A DNA stretch of 64,000 nt, taken from Sulfuriferula nivalis. GTDB taxonomy: Bacteria > Pseudomonadota > Gammaproteobacteria > Burkholderiales > Sulfuriferulaceae. Below are positions 29,151-37,088 of this stretch, piece after piece; within the stretch, counting starts at the first letter, position 1, and the number at the start of each line of letters is the position of its first letter. Under the pieces are notes generated by a model. It did not search any database. It was not told where the DNA came from and saw only the letters and a program-made list of their open reading frames with translations. The translations under genes and the position numbers were made by a program. The DNA lies in contig NZ_AP021881.1 of the NCBI RefSeq assembly GCF_009937995.1, positions 2,418,001 through 2,482,000 on the forward strand. Direction: 5' to 3'.

Positions 29151-29810
29151 CATCAATGAGATGCTGCTGGCTTAGGGGCAATTACAGCCGACTTTGCTTT
29201 GTGTTTTACCTTGGCACGTTTTGCAGCTTCCGCTTGTTCGACTTCTTCCATGCAGGCAGGCACGTCTGCGACGTTATAACATGGCCCTGGATGCTCAGGT
29301 TCGATGTACTTCTCGGGCTTTGCCGGGCCGCGCCAAGGGCCTTTGTTTTCTTCCAGTTTGCCGTCGCGGTAGACGAACTGCATGCGCTTAGGCGAGTAAA
29401 TACCGAAGTACATAACCCCGGACTCGAAGCGAACAAAGTTATTGTCACCCCATTGAAAATCTAGCCCTGTATCGAGGATATTTGACATGTGAACAGTTTT
29501 ACCAGTGGCATCGGTAATGATAATGTGCTGAGTGAATGACTGACTTGAAGAAAGTCCATCAGGATAAACACTTATAAATAATCCTGGATTTTTTCCAGAC
29601 GTTATTGCAAGTGTTTCACTCTGGATGGCTAATGGTTTGCCATCGTATAGCATGATTACTTCGATATCTTTTCCATTGACGGAAATGCTACCTTTATTGG
29701 TATTGATCACTCCTGCGGGAGTAGGAGTATCGTAAGCGTCCAGCCCATCCACCTGTCATTGCCCGCCAAACTCATGCAATCTAGCTGCTTTTTTATGAAA
29801 GGCACGCTAG

Positions 29811-30116
29811 ATGGCTACTCGACACACGCCTGATTTTTGGCAAACGCACCTTACCGCTTGGCAACAAACCAAACTGACCGTCACAGCTTATTGCACCCAG
29901 CACGGCTTATGTGCCAAGACCTTTTATCGCTGGCGCAGCCAGCTGACAACAGCGCCCAATCTCACGCGCCAGCCACCGCTAACCCTCATCCCCGTCAGTG
30001 TTCAACCTGCGCCTGTCACGGGCACGCTCCAGCTCCACAGCCCCACTGGCTGGCGGGTAGAGCTTCCCATTGCTAGCACGCCCTGGCTAATTGACTTGTT
30101 GCGGCAACTGCCATGA
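29811..30116 (+). CDS. tnpA: IS66 accessory protein TnpA
   Basis: A 101-aa helix-turn-helix protein identical to the copy at 1844-2149. It begins 79 bp inside the left inverted repeat, overlaps tnpB by 4 bp, and presumably recognises the element ends. Confidence 0.93.
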   Translation: MATRHTPDFWQTHLTAWQQTKLTVTAYCTQHGLCAKTFYRWRSQLTTAPNLTRQPPLTLIPVSVQPAPVTGTLQLHSPTGWRVELPIASTPWLIDLLRQLP

Positions 30117-30472
30117 TATCTGCCCATCCCATCAGCCCCATCGCCACCCAGGTCTGGCTAGTCATCGAACCCGTGGACATGCGCATCGGCATAGATGGCC
30201 TTTCCCAGCGCATCCAGCACCGCCTGGGTCGCAGTCCCTGCGACGGCGCCGCCTACGCCTTCCGTAATCGTCGCCAAACGCGGGTCAAGCTCCTGGTCTG
30301 GGATGGCACAGGGGTCTGGTTGTGCCAACGCCGACTGCATCGTGGTCACTTCACCTGGCCAGACATCGCTGCCATCACCCATCCTTTAACCCCCACACAG
30401 TGGGACTGGCTGATCACAGGTATCGACTGGCAAAGACTCAGTGCCCCAGCCCCTGCCCACTGGCAGGTGTAG
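30113..30472 (+). CDS. tnpB: IS66 accessory protein TnpB
   Basis: A 119-aa IS66 Orf2 family protein, identical to the copy at 1488-1847 (PVDMRIGIDGLSQRI motif). It is coupled to tnpA and precedes tnpC by 80 bp, where tataat and other promoter-like bases lie ahead of the tnpC start. Confidence 0.95.
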   Translation: MISAHPISPIATQVWLVIEPVDMRIGIDGLSQRIQHRLGRSPCDGAAYAFRNRRQTRVKLLVWDGTGVWLCQRRLHRGHFTWPDIAAITHPLTPTQWDWLITGIDWQRLSAPAPAHWQV

Positions 30473-30552
30473 CCACTCATGATTCAGTAAAAACATGCCT
30501 GAAACCCGCATTATTGCTGGTTTCAGGCGGGGTGAAATGGTATAATTCAAGC

Positions 30553-32181
30553 ATGGATTCAGCCCAACAACTTGCCCAATTTATCCCCGATCCCGCCTTG
30601 GCGGCGTATGTGGATAAGCTGTTGGCGCAGGTTAAACAGGATGCTGAACTCATTCAACAAAACACAGTATTACTCCAGCAAAACACCGCACAAATCCTCA
30701 CGCTGACTAAGCAAATCCAGCACGCCGAACTCAAGAACCAGGCTTTGGTACTGGAACTTGCCTATTACCGCCGCATCCGCTTCGCCAACAAGAGCGAGCA
30801 GCTCTCGCCTGAGCAGCGTGCGTTGTTTGATGAGTGCTGGGCAGCCGACATCACGGCCATTGAAGCCCAAATCGGGCAGCCAGATACACCTAATACCGAA
30901 GATGCGACAACCGCTATCCCCAAGCCTGCGCGTCCACGCGCAGGTCGTCAGCCACTGCCTGACCATCTGCCCCGCATCATTCATCGCCATGAGCCTGCAT
31001 CTTGCCAGTGCGGTGCGTGTGGTGGTGCGTTAATCAAAATCGGTGAAGACATCAGCGAACAACTGGATGTCGAACCTGCCCAGTTCACCGTGCATCAACA
31101 CATCCGTCCACAGTATGCTTGTCGCCACTGCGAAACCGTTGCTGCCGCCCCCATTCCAGCTGCCGTCATCGACGGCGGCGTGGCGACATCAGGTTTGCTG
31201 GCGTGGGTGATGATCAGTAAATTCGTTGATCATTTACCGCTCTACCGTATAGAACACATTGCCCAGCGCAGCCAGGTGACCCTGGCGCGTTCCACCTTGG
31301 CGGAGTGGGTCGGACGTGTGGGGGTAGCGTTGCAACCGTTGGTCGACAGGCTCACTGAATTACTGCTGGCACGCAGTGTATTGCATGCGGATGAAACGCC
31401 AGTGCCACAATTAGACCCCGGGGCGGGCAAAACCAAGAAAGCTTATCTGTGGGCTTACCGCACGGGTGATTTGGCATCCCCTTCATCCGCACCGCCTATC
31501 GTGGTGTTTGACTATCAGCCAGGGCGACAGGGATTGCATGCGCGGCACTTTCTGGCAGGTTGGCAAGGACACTTGATGGTTGACGATTACGCTGGTTATA
31601 AAGCGTTATTTACCCAAGGCATCACTGAGCTGGCATGCTTCGCACATGCACGTCGGAAGTTCTTTGATTTGCATGCGGCCAACCAAAGTCCAATTGCAGC
31701 GGCTGCGCTGCAGCGTATCGCGGCACTCTATGCCATTGAGCAGGCTGCGGACAAGCTGGATGCGGCAGGTCGTTTGCAGTTGCGCCAGACTCAGGCAAAA
31801 CCGTTATTGGGCGAACTGCATGACTGGTTAATCCAGACTCGCGTCAAAGTGGCCGATGGCAGCGGCACAGCCCGCGCGTTGGATTACAGCATCAAGCGTT
31901 GGCCAGCACTGATACGCTATGCGGACAGCGGCATCTTGCCTATTGATAACAACCCAGTCGAAAATGCGATACGACCCATTGCCATCGGCAAAAAGAATTG
32001 GCTGTTCGCAGGCTCAGAACGTGCAGGCAAACGCGCTGCAGCGATTCAGAGTTTGTTGGCTACCGCCAAGCTCAATGGCTTGGAACCCTATGCATGGCTC
32101 AAAGATACGTTGGAAAAATTACCGGTCTGGCCTAATAGCCAGATTGATGAATTGCTGCCGTTTAAAAATGAACTACCATAA
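30553..32181 (+). CDS. tnpC: IS66 transposase TnpC
   Basis: A complete 542-aa DDE transposase. Features in order are an N-terminal coiled coil (about 1-100), a zinc-binding region (CQCGACGG; CRHC), the catalytic domain with HADETPVP (first Asp), DDYAGYKALF (second Asp) and NNPVENAIRPIAIGKKNWLFAGS (Glu and IS66 C-terminal signature), and a short tail. The ATG at 30553 was chosen because it matches family starts; the in-frame open stretch upstream overlaps tnpB in another frame. Confidence 0.97.
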   Translation: MDSAQQLAQFIPDPALAAYVDKLLAQVKQDAELIQQNTVLLQQNTAQILTLTKQIQHAELKNQALVLELAYYRRIRFANKSEQLSPEQRALFDECWAADITAIEAQIGQPDTPNTEDATTAIPKPARPRAGRQPLPDHLPRIIHRHEPASCQCGACGGALIKIGEDISEQLDVEPAQFTVHQHIRPQYACRHCETVAAAPIPAAVIDGGVATSGLLAWVMISKFVDHLPLYRIEHIAQRSQVTLARSTLAEWVGRVGVALQPLVDRLTELLLARSVLHADETPVPQLDPGAGKTKKAYLWAYRTGDLASPSSAPPIVVFDYQPGRQGLHARHFLAGWQGHLMVDDYAGYKALFTQGITELACFAHARRKFFDLHAANQSPIAAAALQRIAALYAIEQAADKLDAAGRLQLRQTQAKPLLGELHDWLIQTRVKVADGSGTARALDYSIKRWPALIRYADSGILPIDNNPVENAIRPIAIGKKNWLFAGSERAGKRAAAIQSLLATAKLNGLEPYAWLKDTLEKLPVWPNSQIDELLPFKNELP

Positions 32182-32280
32182 GTAGTGAAGGGATTGGAGT
32201 GGCTGGGCTGGACGCTTACGGAGTATCCGCGAATGCGGTCAATGCTATGAAAAACAAGATAAATAACAAAAGCAAACGAT

Positions 32281-33120
32281 TCATTTTTTCAGTTTCTCCG
32301 TGATCTTGAGCAGTGGTGATCGTATTTCTTCTACTTGATGTAGGTGTTGTTTTCCACCAGCGCATGCAAAGGCGCTCGGTGTAATGGTACGATTCATAAA
32401 ATCTTGTAACCACACCCTATGCCCCATCACCCAACTCCCATCATTCGGGGTTACATACTTTTTAAGCGCCACTGCTTTCCCAACCTGCCCCGTCAGCAAT
32501 CGCTCAGCCCCATTCTGCTTAATGACCTTTTTGCCTTTCTTGTTAGTCACAACAACATCCTCTTCCGGGATGGTGTTCTGAATGAAATGCACCGCGTCAG
32601 CCAAGCCGAGGTGGTGACAGAGGTACATGATGCGAGCTTTTTCGGTGTCGTTGAGGTCGTCGATGGCATAGTCTTTGCTACGCAGTCCGTTCAGATTGGC
32701 CTTGGCGTAATCCATCGCGGTCATGATAGCAAATTCGGGTTCATAGCGCAGATCCAAGAGTTTTTGCAGGTTCTTGTCCGAAGCTGACCTTGCGCCAGCA
32801 AGCAGCTTCTTGAGATTGCGTTCCAGACCAGGGCCGGTGACATACGTGCCGTCCGCCTTCTTGAAACGCCATGCGTCCTTGTCGTCCTGACTTAACCAGC
32901 CTACCTGTTTGCACTTGTCGTTGAGGTATGTCCCGCTGCTCACGGCTACACCGATCCAGGATCCATCTAGAAACTGTGTCATTCCTGTCGCAGAACTTTT
33001 CGGTGATTTCGAGTCGGCTTTCCACTTGCCGCTTTTTTCCTTCGATGCTTCGGCGTTCATCACCGCCGCCACGGCCTGCGGCACCACGCCGGCACGCTTT
33101 GCCGCCTGCTTTACCCAGTC
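32281..33120 (-). pseudogene. Orphan T6SS lysozyme-like effector C-terminal fragment (second)
   Basis: The frame matches residues 214-491 of the effector at 35613-37088, starting abruptly at DWVKQAAKRAGVVPQAV directly after the stop of the preceding immunity gene (16-bp gap). The LysM and Ig-like N-terminal parts needed for delivery are absent. It keeps the presumed catalytic Glu (MNAEASKEKSG) and the SATGMTQFLDGSW motif, so the enzyme domain could still be active if expressed. The first possible start is a GTG at 33087. The last about 70 residues differ from the full effector (AVALKKYVTPNDGSWVMGH), suggesting a different immunity specificity. It overlaps its immunity gene by 4 bp. Confidence 0.85.
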
Positions 33121-33135
33121 GCAAAGAGAAGATTG

Positions 33136-33828
33136 CTATTGAGATGCCACTGGTTTGGGAGCGCTTATAGACGGTTTGGCATTGTGCTTTTGCTTGGCAC
33201 GTTTTGCGGCTTCCGCTTGCTCAACTTCTTCTATGCAGGCGGGCACGTCTGCGACGTTATAGCACGGCCCCGGATGTTCAGGTTCGATGTACTTCTCAGG
33301 TTTTGCTGGGCCACGCCAAGAGCCTTTCTTTTCTTCCAGCTTGCCGTCGCGATAGACAAACTGCATACGCTTGGGTGAGTAGATGCCGAAGTACATTGCG
33401 CCGTGATCAAACAGAACGTAATTGTTGTCACCCCATTCAAAGTTGAGGCCAGTGTCCACCACATTTGAACGGTGAAATGTTTTACCTGTCGCGTCGAGGA
33501 CGATGATATGTTGGGCCAGCATTGAGCTTGACGGAAGACCATCAGAATAGATGCTCAAATACAAGCCGGGGTTCTTGCCTGCACTGGCAAGAATGTGCTC
33601 ACTACGAAGAGGTAGCTGCGTCCCATCGTATTGCAAAGTAACGGAAGGCCTTTGGCCATTAACCCAAATGCGGCCATTATTTTTTATTTCGACTTTGTCA
33701 GCGGTTACCTCTTGGACAGTAGATGTTTCTTTAACAGTGGACGTTACTTCAGCAAATGATGCTTTAACAAAGACGAAAGCAGCAACCGCAGAGGCAGTCA
33801 AAACAATTTGCAAAATCAGTCGTTTCAT
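33136..33828 (-). CDS. T6SS periplasmic immunity protein (paralogue 2)
   Basis: A 230-aa protein with an N-terminal signal peptide (MKRLILQIVLTASAVAAFVFVKASFA). The first half (residues about 30-120) differs from its paralogues. The second half from GDNNYVLFDHGAMYFG to the end is nearly identical to the proteins at 34978-35616 and the split gene at 29153-32284, including KPEKYIEPEHPGPCYNVAD and a charged C-terminal coil. The start overlaps the stop of the orphan toxin fragment at 33825 by 4 bp (ATGA). Export to the periplasm suits protection against a cell-wall hydrolase. Immunity function is inferred from position, not from a known family. Confidence 0.75.
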   Translation of the reverse strand: MKRLILQIVLTASAVAAFVFVKASFAEVTSTVKETSTVQEVTADKVEIKNNGRIWVNGQRPSVTLQYDGTQLPLRSEHILASAGKNPGLYLSIYSDGLPSSSMLAQHIIVLDATGKTFHRSNVVDTGLNFEWGDNNYVLFDHGAMYFGIYSPKRMQFVYRDGKLEEKKGSWRGPAKPEKYIEPEHPGPCYNVADVPACIEEVEQAEAAKRAKQKHNAKPSISAPKPVASQ

Positions 33829-34436
33829 TTTTTCAACTTCTCCGTAATATCGGTAAGTGCACCCTTAGTTTCCTCGTTTCCAAGTTGAGTCTTTTTCCCG
33901 CCAAGGCACGCGAAAGCACTCGGCGTAATAGCGCGGTTCATAAAATCTTCCAACCATGCCCTATGTCCCTCTACCCAACTTCCATCATTAGGATTGACGA
34001 ACTCTTTAAATGCCTTTTCCTTCGCTATCTGCCCCGTCAGCAACTTCTCCGCCCCATTCTGCTTGACGATTTTTTTGCCTTTCTTGTTAGTAACAACAAC
34101 ATCCTCTTCCGGAATGGTGTTCTGAATGAAATGCACCGCGTCAGCCAAGCCGAGATGGTGACATAAGTACATGATGCGGGCTTTTTCGGTGTCGTTGAGG
34201 TTGTCGATAGCATAGCCTCTGGTGTGCAGTCCGGTCAGATTGGCCTTGGCATAATCCATCGCGGTCATAATAGCAAACTCGGGCTCATAGCGCAGATCCA
34301 GGAGTTTTTGCAGGTTCTTGTCTGAAGCTGTCCTTCTGCCAGTGAGCAGCTTTTTGAGATTGCGTTCCAGACCAGGTCCAGTAACATAGGTGCCGTCCGC
34401 TTTCTTGAAATGCCATGCACCCTTGTCATGTTGACC
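33825..34436 (-). pseudogene. Orphan T6SS lysozyme-like effector C-terminal fragment (first)
   Basis: Homologous to the last 200 residues of the effector at 35613-37088, beginning near DKGAWHFKKADGTYV (effector residue 292). The LysM, Ig-like and catalytic Glu regions are all missing, so it cannot be a working hydrolase on its own. The C-terminal 75 residues are again divergent (KEKAFKEFVNPNDGSWVEGH). The junction lies about 20 bp after the stop of the unrelated gene at 34460-34915. It overlaps its immunity gene by 4 bp. Confidence 0.83.
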
Positions 34437-34459
34437 AGGTTGCAGAACACCAAGCAGTA

Positions 34460-34915
34460 CTACTTAGGGATACTAATCTCAAGTGGTTTGAAGTCATCAA
34501 CAACCAGTTTGCGAAGCCTCAACAAGTTATACCTTTTCTTGCCAATGGTTGCTGTTGCACGTGTCACTTGAATACGGGTTGGTTGATCGAAACACACATT
34601 AGAGTCTTCCAAAAACACTTCCTGGTATCGTCCTGCTTCAGAATCATCAAGTGACGTCCTAATTTCGCCCTGATAAAGTTCGTGTCCATTAGTGTCAATG
34701 AACTTCAATTTCAGACTAACTTCTCCTGCATCGCCATCTCCCATCGCTGTGCCAAGACCAAAACGTAGTGAACAGATTCCTTGATTCGCATATGCAGTGG
34801 AAATATGGCGAATAGACACGATTGGGATGTTGCTTTGAGAAAATGCTGGTTGTGTCAAGATTGTACTAATACATACTGCGAAGATTAGCCGCCGAGAGAG
34901 TTCATTAATTTTCAT
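34460..34915 (-). CDS. Secreted protein of unknown function in T6SS immunity array
   Basis: A 151-aa protein with a signal peptide (LIFAVCISTILTQPAFSQ, cut after about residue 27) and a mature beta-rich body containing two cysteines (ICSLRFG; NVCFDQP), probably disulphide-linked. It has no similarity to the neighbouring immunity family. It lies 62 bp downstream of the immunity gene at 34978 and upstream of an orphan toxin fragment. It could be an unrelated immunity protein of a lost effector; an IrmA-like secreted fold is a weak alternative. Not firmly recognised. Confidence 0.6.
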   Translation of the reverse strand: MKINELSRRLIFAVCISTILTQPAFSQSNIPIVSIRHISTAYANQGICSLRFGLGTAMGDGDAGEVSLKLKFIDTNGHELYQGEIRTSLDDSEAGRYQEVFLEDSNVCFDQPTRIQVTRATATIGKKRYNLLRLRKLVVDDFKPLEISIPK

Positions 34916-34977
34916 TTCATTCCATTTTCAGATGTATTGAGGCTGATCATTTCCATATCCGCTTACCCCATTCCTTG

Positions 34978-35616
34978 TCATTGAGATGTCGAGGATGTAG
35001 GGGCTCTTACAGCCGACTTTGCTTTGTGTTTTACCTTGGCACGTTTTGCAGCCTCCGCTTGCTCAACCTCTTCTAGGCAGGCAGGTTCGTCTGCGACGTT
35101 GTAGCACGGCCCTGGATGTTCAGGTTCGATGTACTTCTCAGGCTTTGCTGGACCGCGCCAGGGGCCTTTGTTTTCTTCCAGCTTGCCGTCACGATAAACA
35201 AACTGCATGCGCTTGGGCGAGTAAATGCCGAAGTACATTGCACCGTGATCAAACAGAACATAATTGTTGTCACCCCAGTCGAATTCGATACCGGTGTCTA
35301 ACACGTTCGAGCGGCGAATCTCTTTGCCAGTGGCATCGATGATGATAATGTACTCGGTGCGAGATTGCTGGCTTGGATCCGCCTTATCCCGATAAATACT
35401 CAAGAACAGGCCAGGATTTTTGCCAGAAATTTCAAAAAATATCTCATTGTGAAGTACCCTCCGCTTTCCATCATATTGACGAATCACATAGAGTTCTTCG
35501 CCATTGACCACGATAGAGCCATTATCAACATTGACTATCCCCGCAGGCGTTTGAATGACGGCGAATGCGCCCGTTGTGGTGATAAAAAGTGCTATGAGTA
35601 AAAGTAGTCGTTTCAT
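34978..35616 (-). CDS. T6SS periplasmic immunity protein for the LysM/lysozyme-like effector
   Basis: A 212-aa protein with a signal peptide (MKRLLLLIALFITTTGAFA). A variable first half (PAGIVNVDNGSIVVNGEELYV) is followed by the conserved second half of the family (GIYSPKRMQFVYRDGKLEENKG; PEKYIEPEHPGPCYNVADEPAC). Two cysteines in CYNVADEPAC may pair. The start overlaps the effector stop by 4 bp (ATGA), the typical toxin-immunity coupling. Periplasmic location suits an antidote to a peptidoglycan hydrolase. The function is inferred from context. Confidence 0.78.
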   Translation of the reverse strand: MKRLLLLIALFITTTGAFAVIQTPAGIVNVDNGSIVVNGEELYVIRQYDGKRRVLHNEIFFEISGKNPGLFLSIYRDKADPSQQSRTEYIIIIDATGKEIRRSNVLDTGIEFDWGDNNYVLFDHGAMYFGIYSPKRMQFVYRDGKLEENKGPWRGPAKPEKYIEPEHPGPCYNVADEPACLEEVEQAEAAKRAKVKHKAKSAVRAPTSSTSQ

Positions 35617-37088
35617 TTTTTCAGTTTTCCCGTGATTTTGAGAAGAGTTCCATCCTCTTCTTCATCGCCAAGTTGGTCTTGCTTATTACCAGGACAGGCG
35701 AAGGCACTCGGTATGATGGTGCGGTTCATAAAGTCTTCCAGCCACAAGCGATGCGCGTTGATCCAATCATTGGACGCCTTCTTGAGCCACTGTTTCGTTC
35801 CTTCCTTTCCTATCTGCGCCGTCAGCAACTTCTCCGCCCCATTCTGCTTGACGACCTTTTTGCCTTTCTTGTTGGTCACAACAACATCCTCTTCCGGAAT
35901 GGTGTTCTGGATGAAATGCACGGCGTCAGCCAAGCCGAGGTGGTGACATAGGTACATAATGCGGGCTTTCTCGGTGTCGTTGAGGCCGTCGATAGCATAG
36001 CCTTTGGTGCGCAGTCCGTTCAAATTAGCCTTGGCGTAATCCATCGCAGTCATGATAGCAAACTCGGGTTCATAGCGCAGATCCAAGAGTTTTTGCAGGT
36101 TCTTGTCTGAAGCTGTCCTTGCGCCAGTGAGCAGCTTCTTGAGATTACGTTCCAGACCCGAGCCAGTGACATATGTTCCGTCCGCCTTCTTGAACCGCCA
36201 CGCGCCCTTGTCGTCCTGACTTAACCAGCCTACCTGTTTGCACTTGTCATTGAGATATGTTCCGCTGCTTACGGCTACACCGATCCAGGATCCATCCAGA
36301 AACTGCGTCATTCCTGTCGCAGAGCTTTTCTTTGACTTCGAGTCGGCTTTCCACTTGCCGCTTTTTTCCTTCGATGCTTCGGCGTTCATTACCGCCGCCA
36401 CGGCCTGCGGTACTACGCCAGTACGCTTTGCTGCCTGCTTTACCCAGTCCCGATATGGATTGTTCGAACCCAACTTGAGGTCATCCGTGTTAGGGCATTC
36501 ACAACCGACCGAACAGGTAATCGGGTTGCCTGCCGTCGTCCGGGTTTCAAGTTTTTCGTGGGAGATTGTCGGTTTCAGTACACGTGGCGGCCTTTCTGGG
36601 GTGCCTTTATGCGTACGCAGTTTCGTCGTTGCTACGTGCATACCACTTTGCACACGGACTATCTGTTTGCCAGCCGAAGGCGCATAGGTCGCCACCTGTT
36701 TCTCTCCACCGCCGCGCGTGACATGCTTTTGCACATGGATGGCGATGGTTGCATCAGCAGCTTTGCAGCGCACTAACGGTGCACAACCGCTCGCATCGGT
36801 CGTACCGCCAACTTCGGTGTCGCCAGCGACCAATCGCACCACCAGCCCAGCTATTGGCCGTTCGATGCTATCGACGAAGCGCAGGATTGTTTCCGACCAG
36901 TTGTCGCTGTTTTCCTGCTCGGCTTGCGTTGTCTCTGGCTTCGGCATTTTTAGAATCTGACCAACGGCAATCTTATTAGTATCCGTTAGCTGATTGGTAT
37001 GCGCGATTTCATCGACGCTGAAGCCATAATGATTGGCAATAGCGGATAACGTATCGCCCTTTTGGGCCGTATAGGTTTCAGGAATCAT
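35613..37088 (-). CDS. T6SS effector: LysM, Ig-like and lysozyme-like domains
   Basis: A 491-aa predicted peptidoglycan hydrolase. A LysM domain (residues 5-48: YTAQKGDTLSAIANHYGFS) binds the cell wall, an Ig/transthyretin-like stretch (about 65-145) resembles VgrG-adaptor regions, and a Cys-rich linker (CSVGCEC, about 192-198) precedes a lysozyme/lytic-transglycosylase-like region (about 215-400). The likely catalytic Glu is E237 (AAVMNAEASK), with SATGMTQFLDGSW downstream and IMYLCHHLGLADAVHFI later. The same module is found in the effector at 46014-48092. The start overlaps the truncated vgrG stop (ATGA), and the immunity gene follows with a 4-bp overlap. No signal peptide, as expected for T6SS cargo. 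Enzyme activity is inferred. Confidence 0.85.
   Translation of the reverse strand: MIPETYTAQKGDTLSAIANHYGFSVDEIAHTNQLTDTNKIAVGQILKMPKPETTQAEQENSDNWSETILRFVDSIERPIAGLVVRLVAGDTEVGGTTDASGCAPLVRCKAADATIAIHVQKHVTRGGGEKQVATYAPSAGKQIVRVQSGMHVATTKLRTHKGTPERPPRVLKPTISHEKLETRTTAGNPITCSVGCECPNTDDLKLGSNNPYRDWVKQAAKRTGVVPQAVAAVMNAEASKEKSGKWKADSKSKKSSATGMTQFLDGSWIGVAVSSGTYLNDKCKQVGWLSQDDKGAWRFKKADGTYVTGSGLERNLKKLLTGARTASDKNLQKLLDLRYEPEFAIMTAMDYAKANLNGLRTKGYAIDGLNDTEKARIMYLCHHLGLADAVHFIQNTIPEEDVVVTNKKGKKVVKQNGAEKLLTAQIGKEGTKQWLKKASNDWINAHRLWLEDFMNRTIIPSAFACPGNKQDQLGDEEEDGTLLKITGKLKK

Larger units (their letters stand above)
29732..32219 (+). mobile_element. Complete IS66-family element (copy 2), 2488 bp
   Basis: Terminal inverted repeats start GTAAGCGTCCAGCCCA on both sides (29732 and, inverted, 32219). 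Perfect 8-bp target duplications ggagtatc flank it at 29724-29731 and 32220-32227, the length usual for IS66. It carries tnpA, tnpB and tnpC, all intact. It lies in opposite orientation to copy 1 at the left window edge and its proteins are identical to those of copy 1, so the two insertions are recent. Confidence 0.98.
29153..32284 (-). pseudogene. T6SS periplasmic immunity gene split by IS66
   Basis: The two coding parts are 32284-32228 (start ATG at 32284; signal peptide MNRLLLLFILFFIALTAFA) and 29731-29153. The IS66 element and one copy of the 8-bp duplication separate them. Removing the IS restores the frame across the junction (ADTPTPAGVINTNKG). The rebuilt protein of about 211 aa is a paralogue of the proteins at 33136-33828 and 34978-35616, with the same conserved C-terminal half (GIYSPKRMQFVYRDGKLEE, then KPEKYIEPEHPGPCYNVAD). 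Its start overlaps the stop of the orphan toxin fragment at 32281 (ATGA). Unlike its paralogues it is now inactive. Confidence 0.9.

Noticed and set aside
32741-33124. 127-codon minus-strand frame over the orphan toxin fragment
   Set aside because: Arg/Gly-rich shifted frame of the real toxin-coding sequence, whose similarity to the full effector is in the other frame.
34265-34453. 62-codon minus-strand frame at the start of the first orphan fragment
   Set aside because: The effector-like sequence (DKGAWHFKKADG) is in the frame of 33825-34436; this frame is a shadow and no frameshift is needed.
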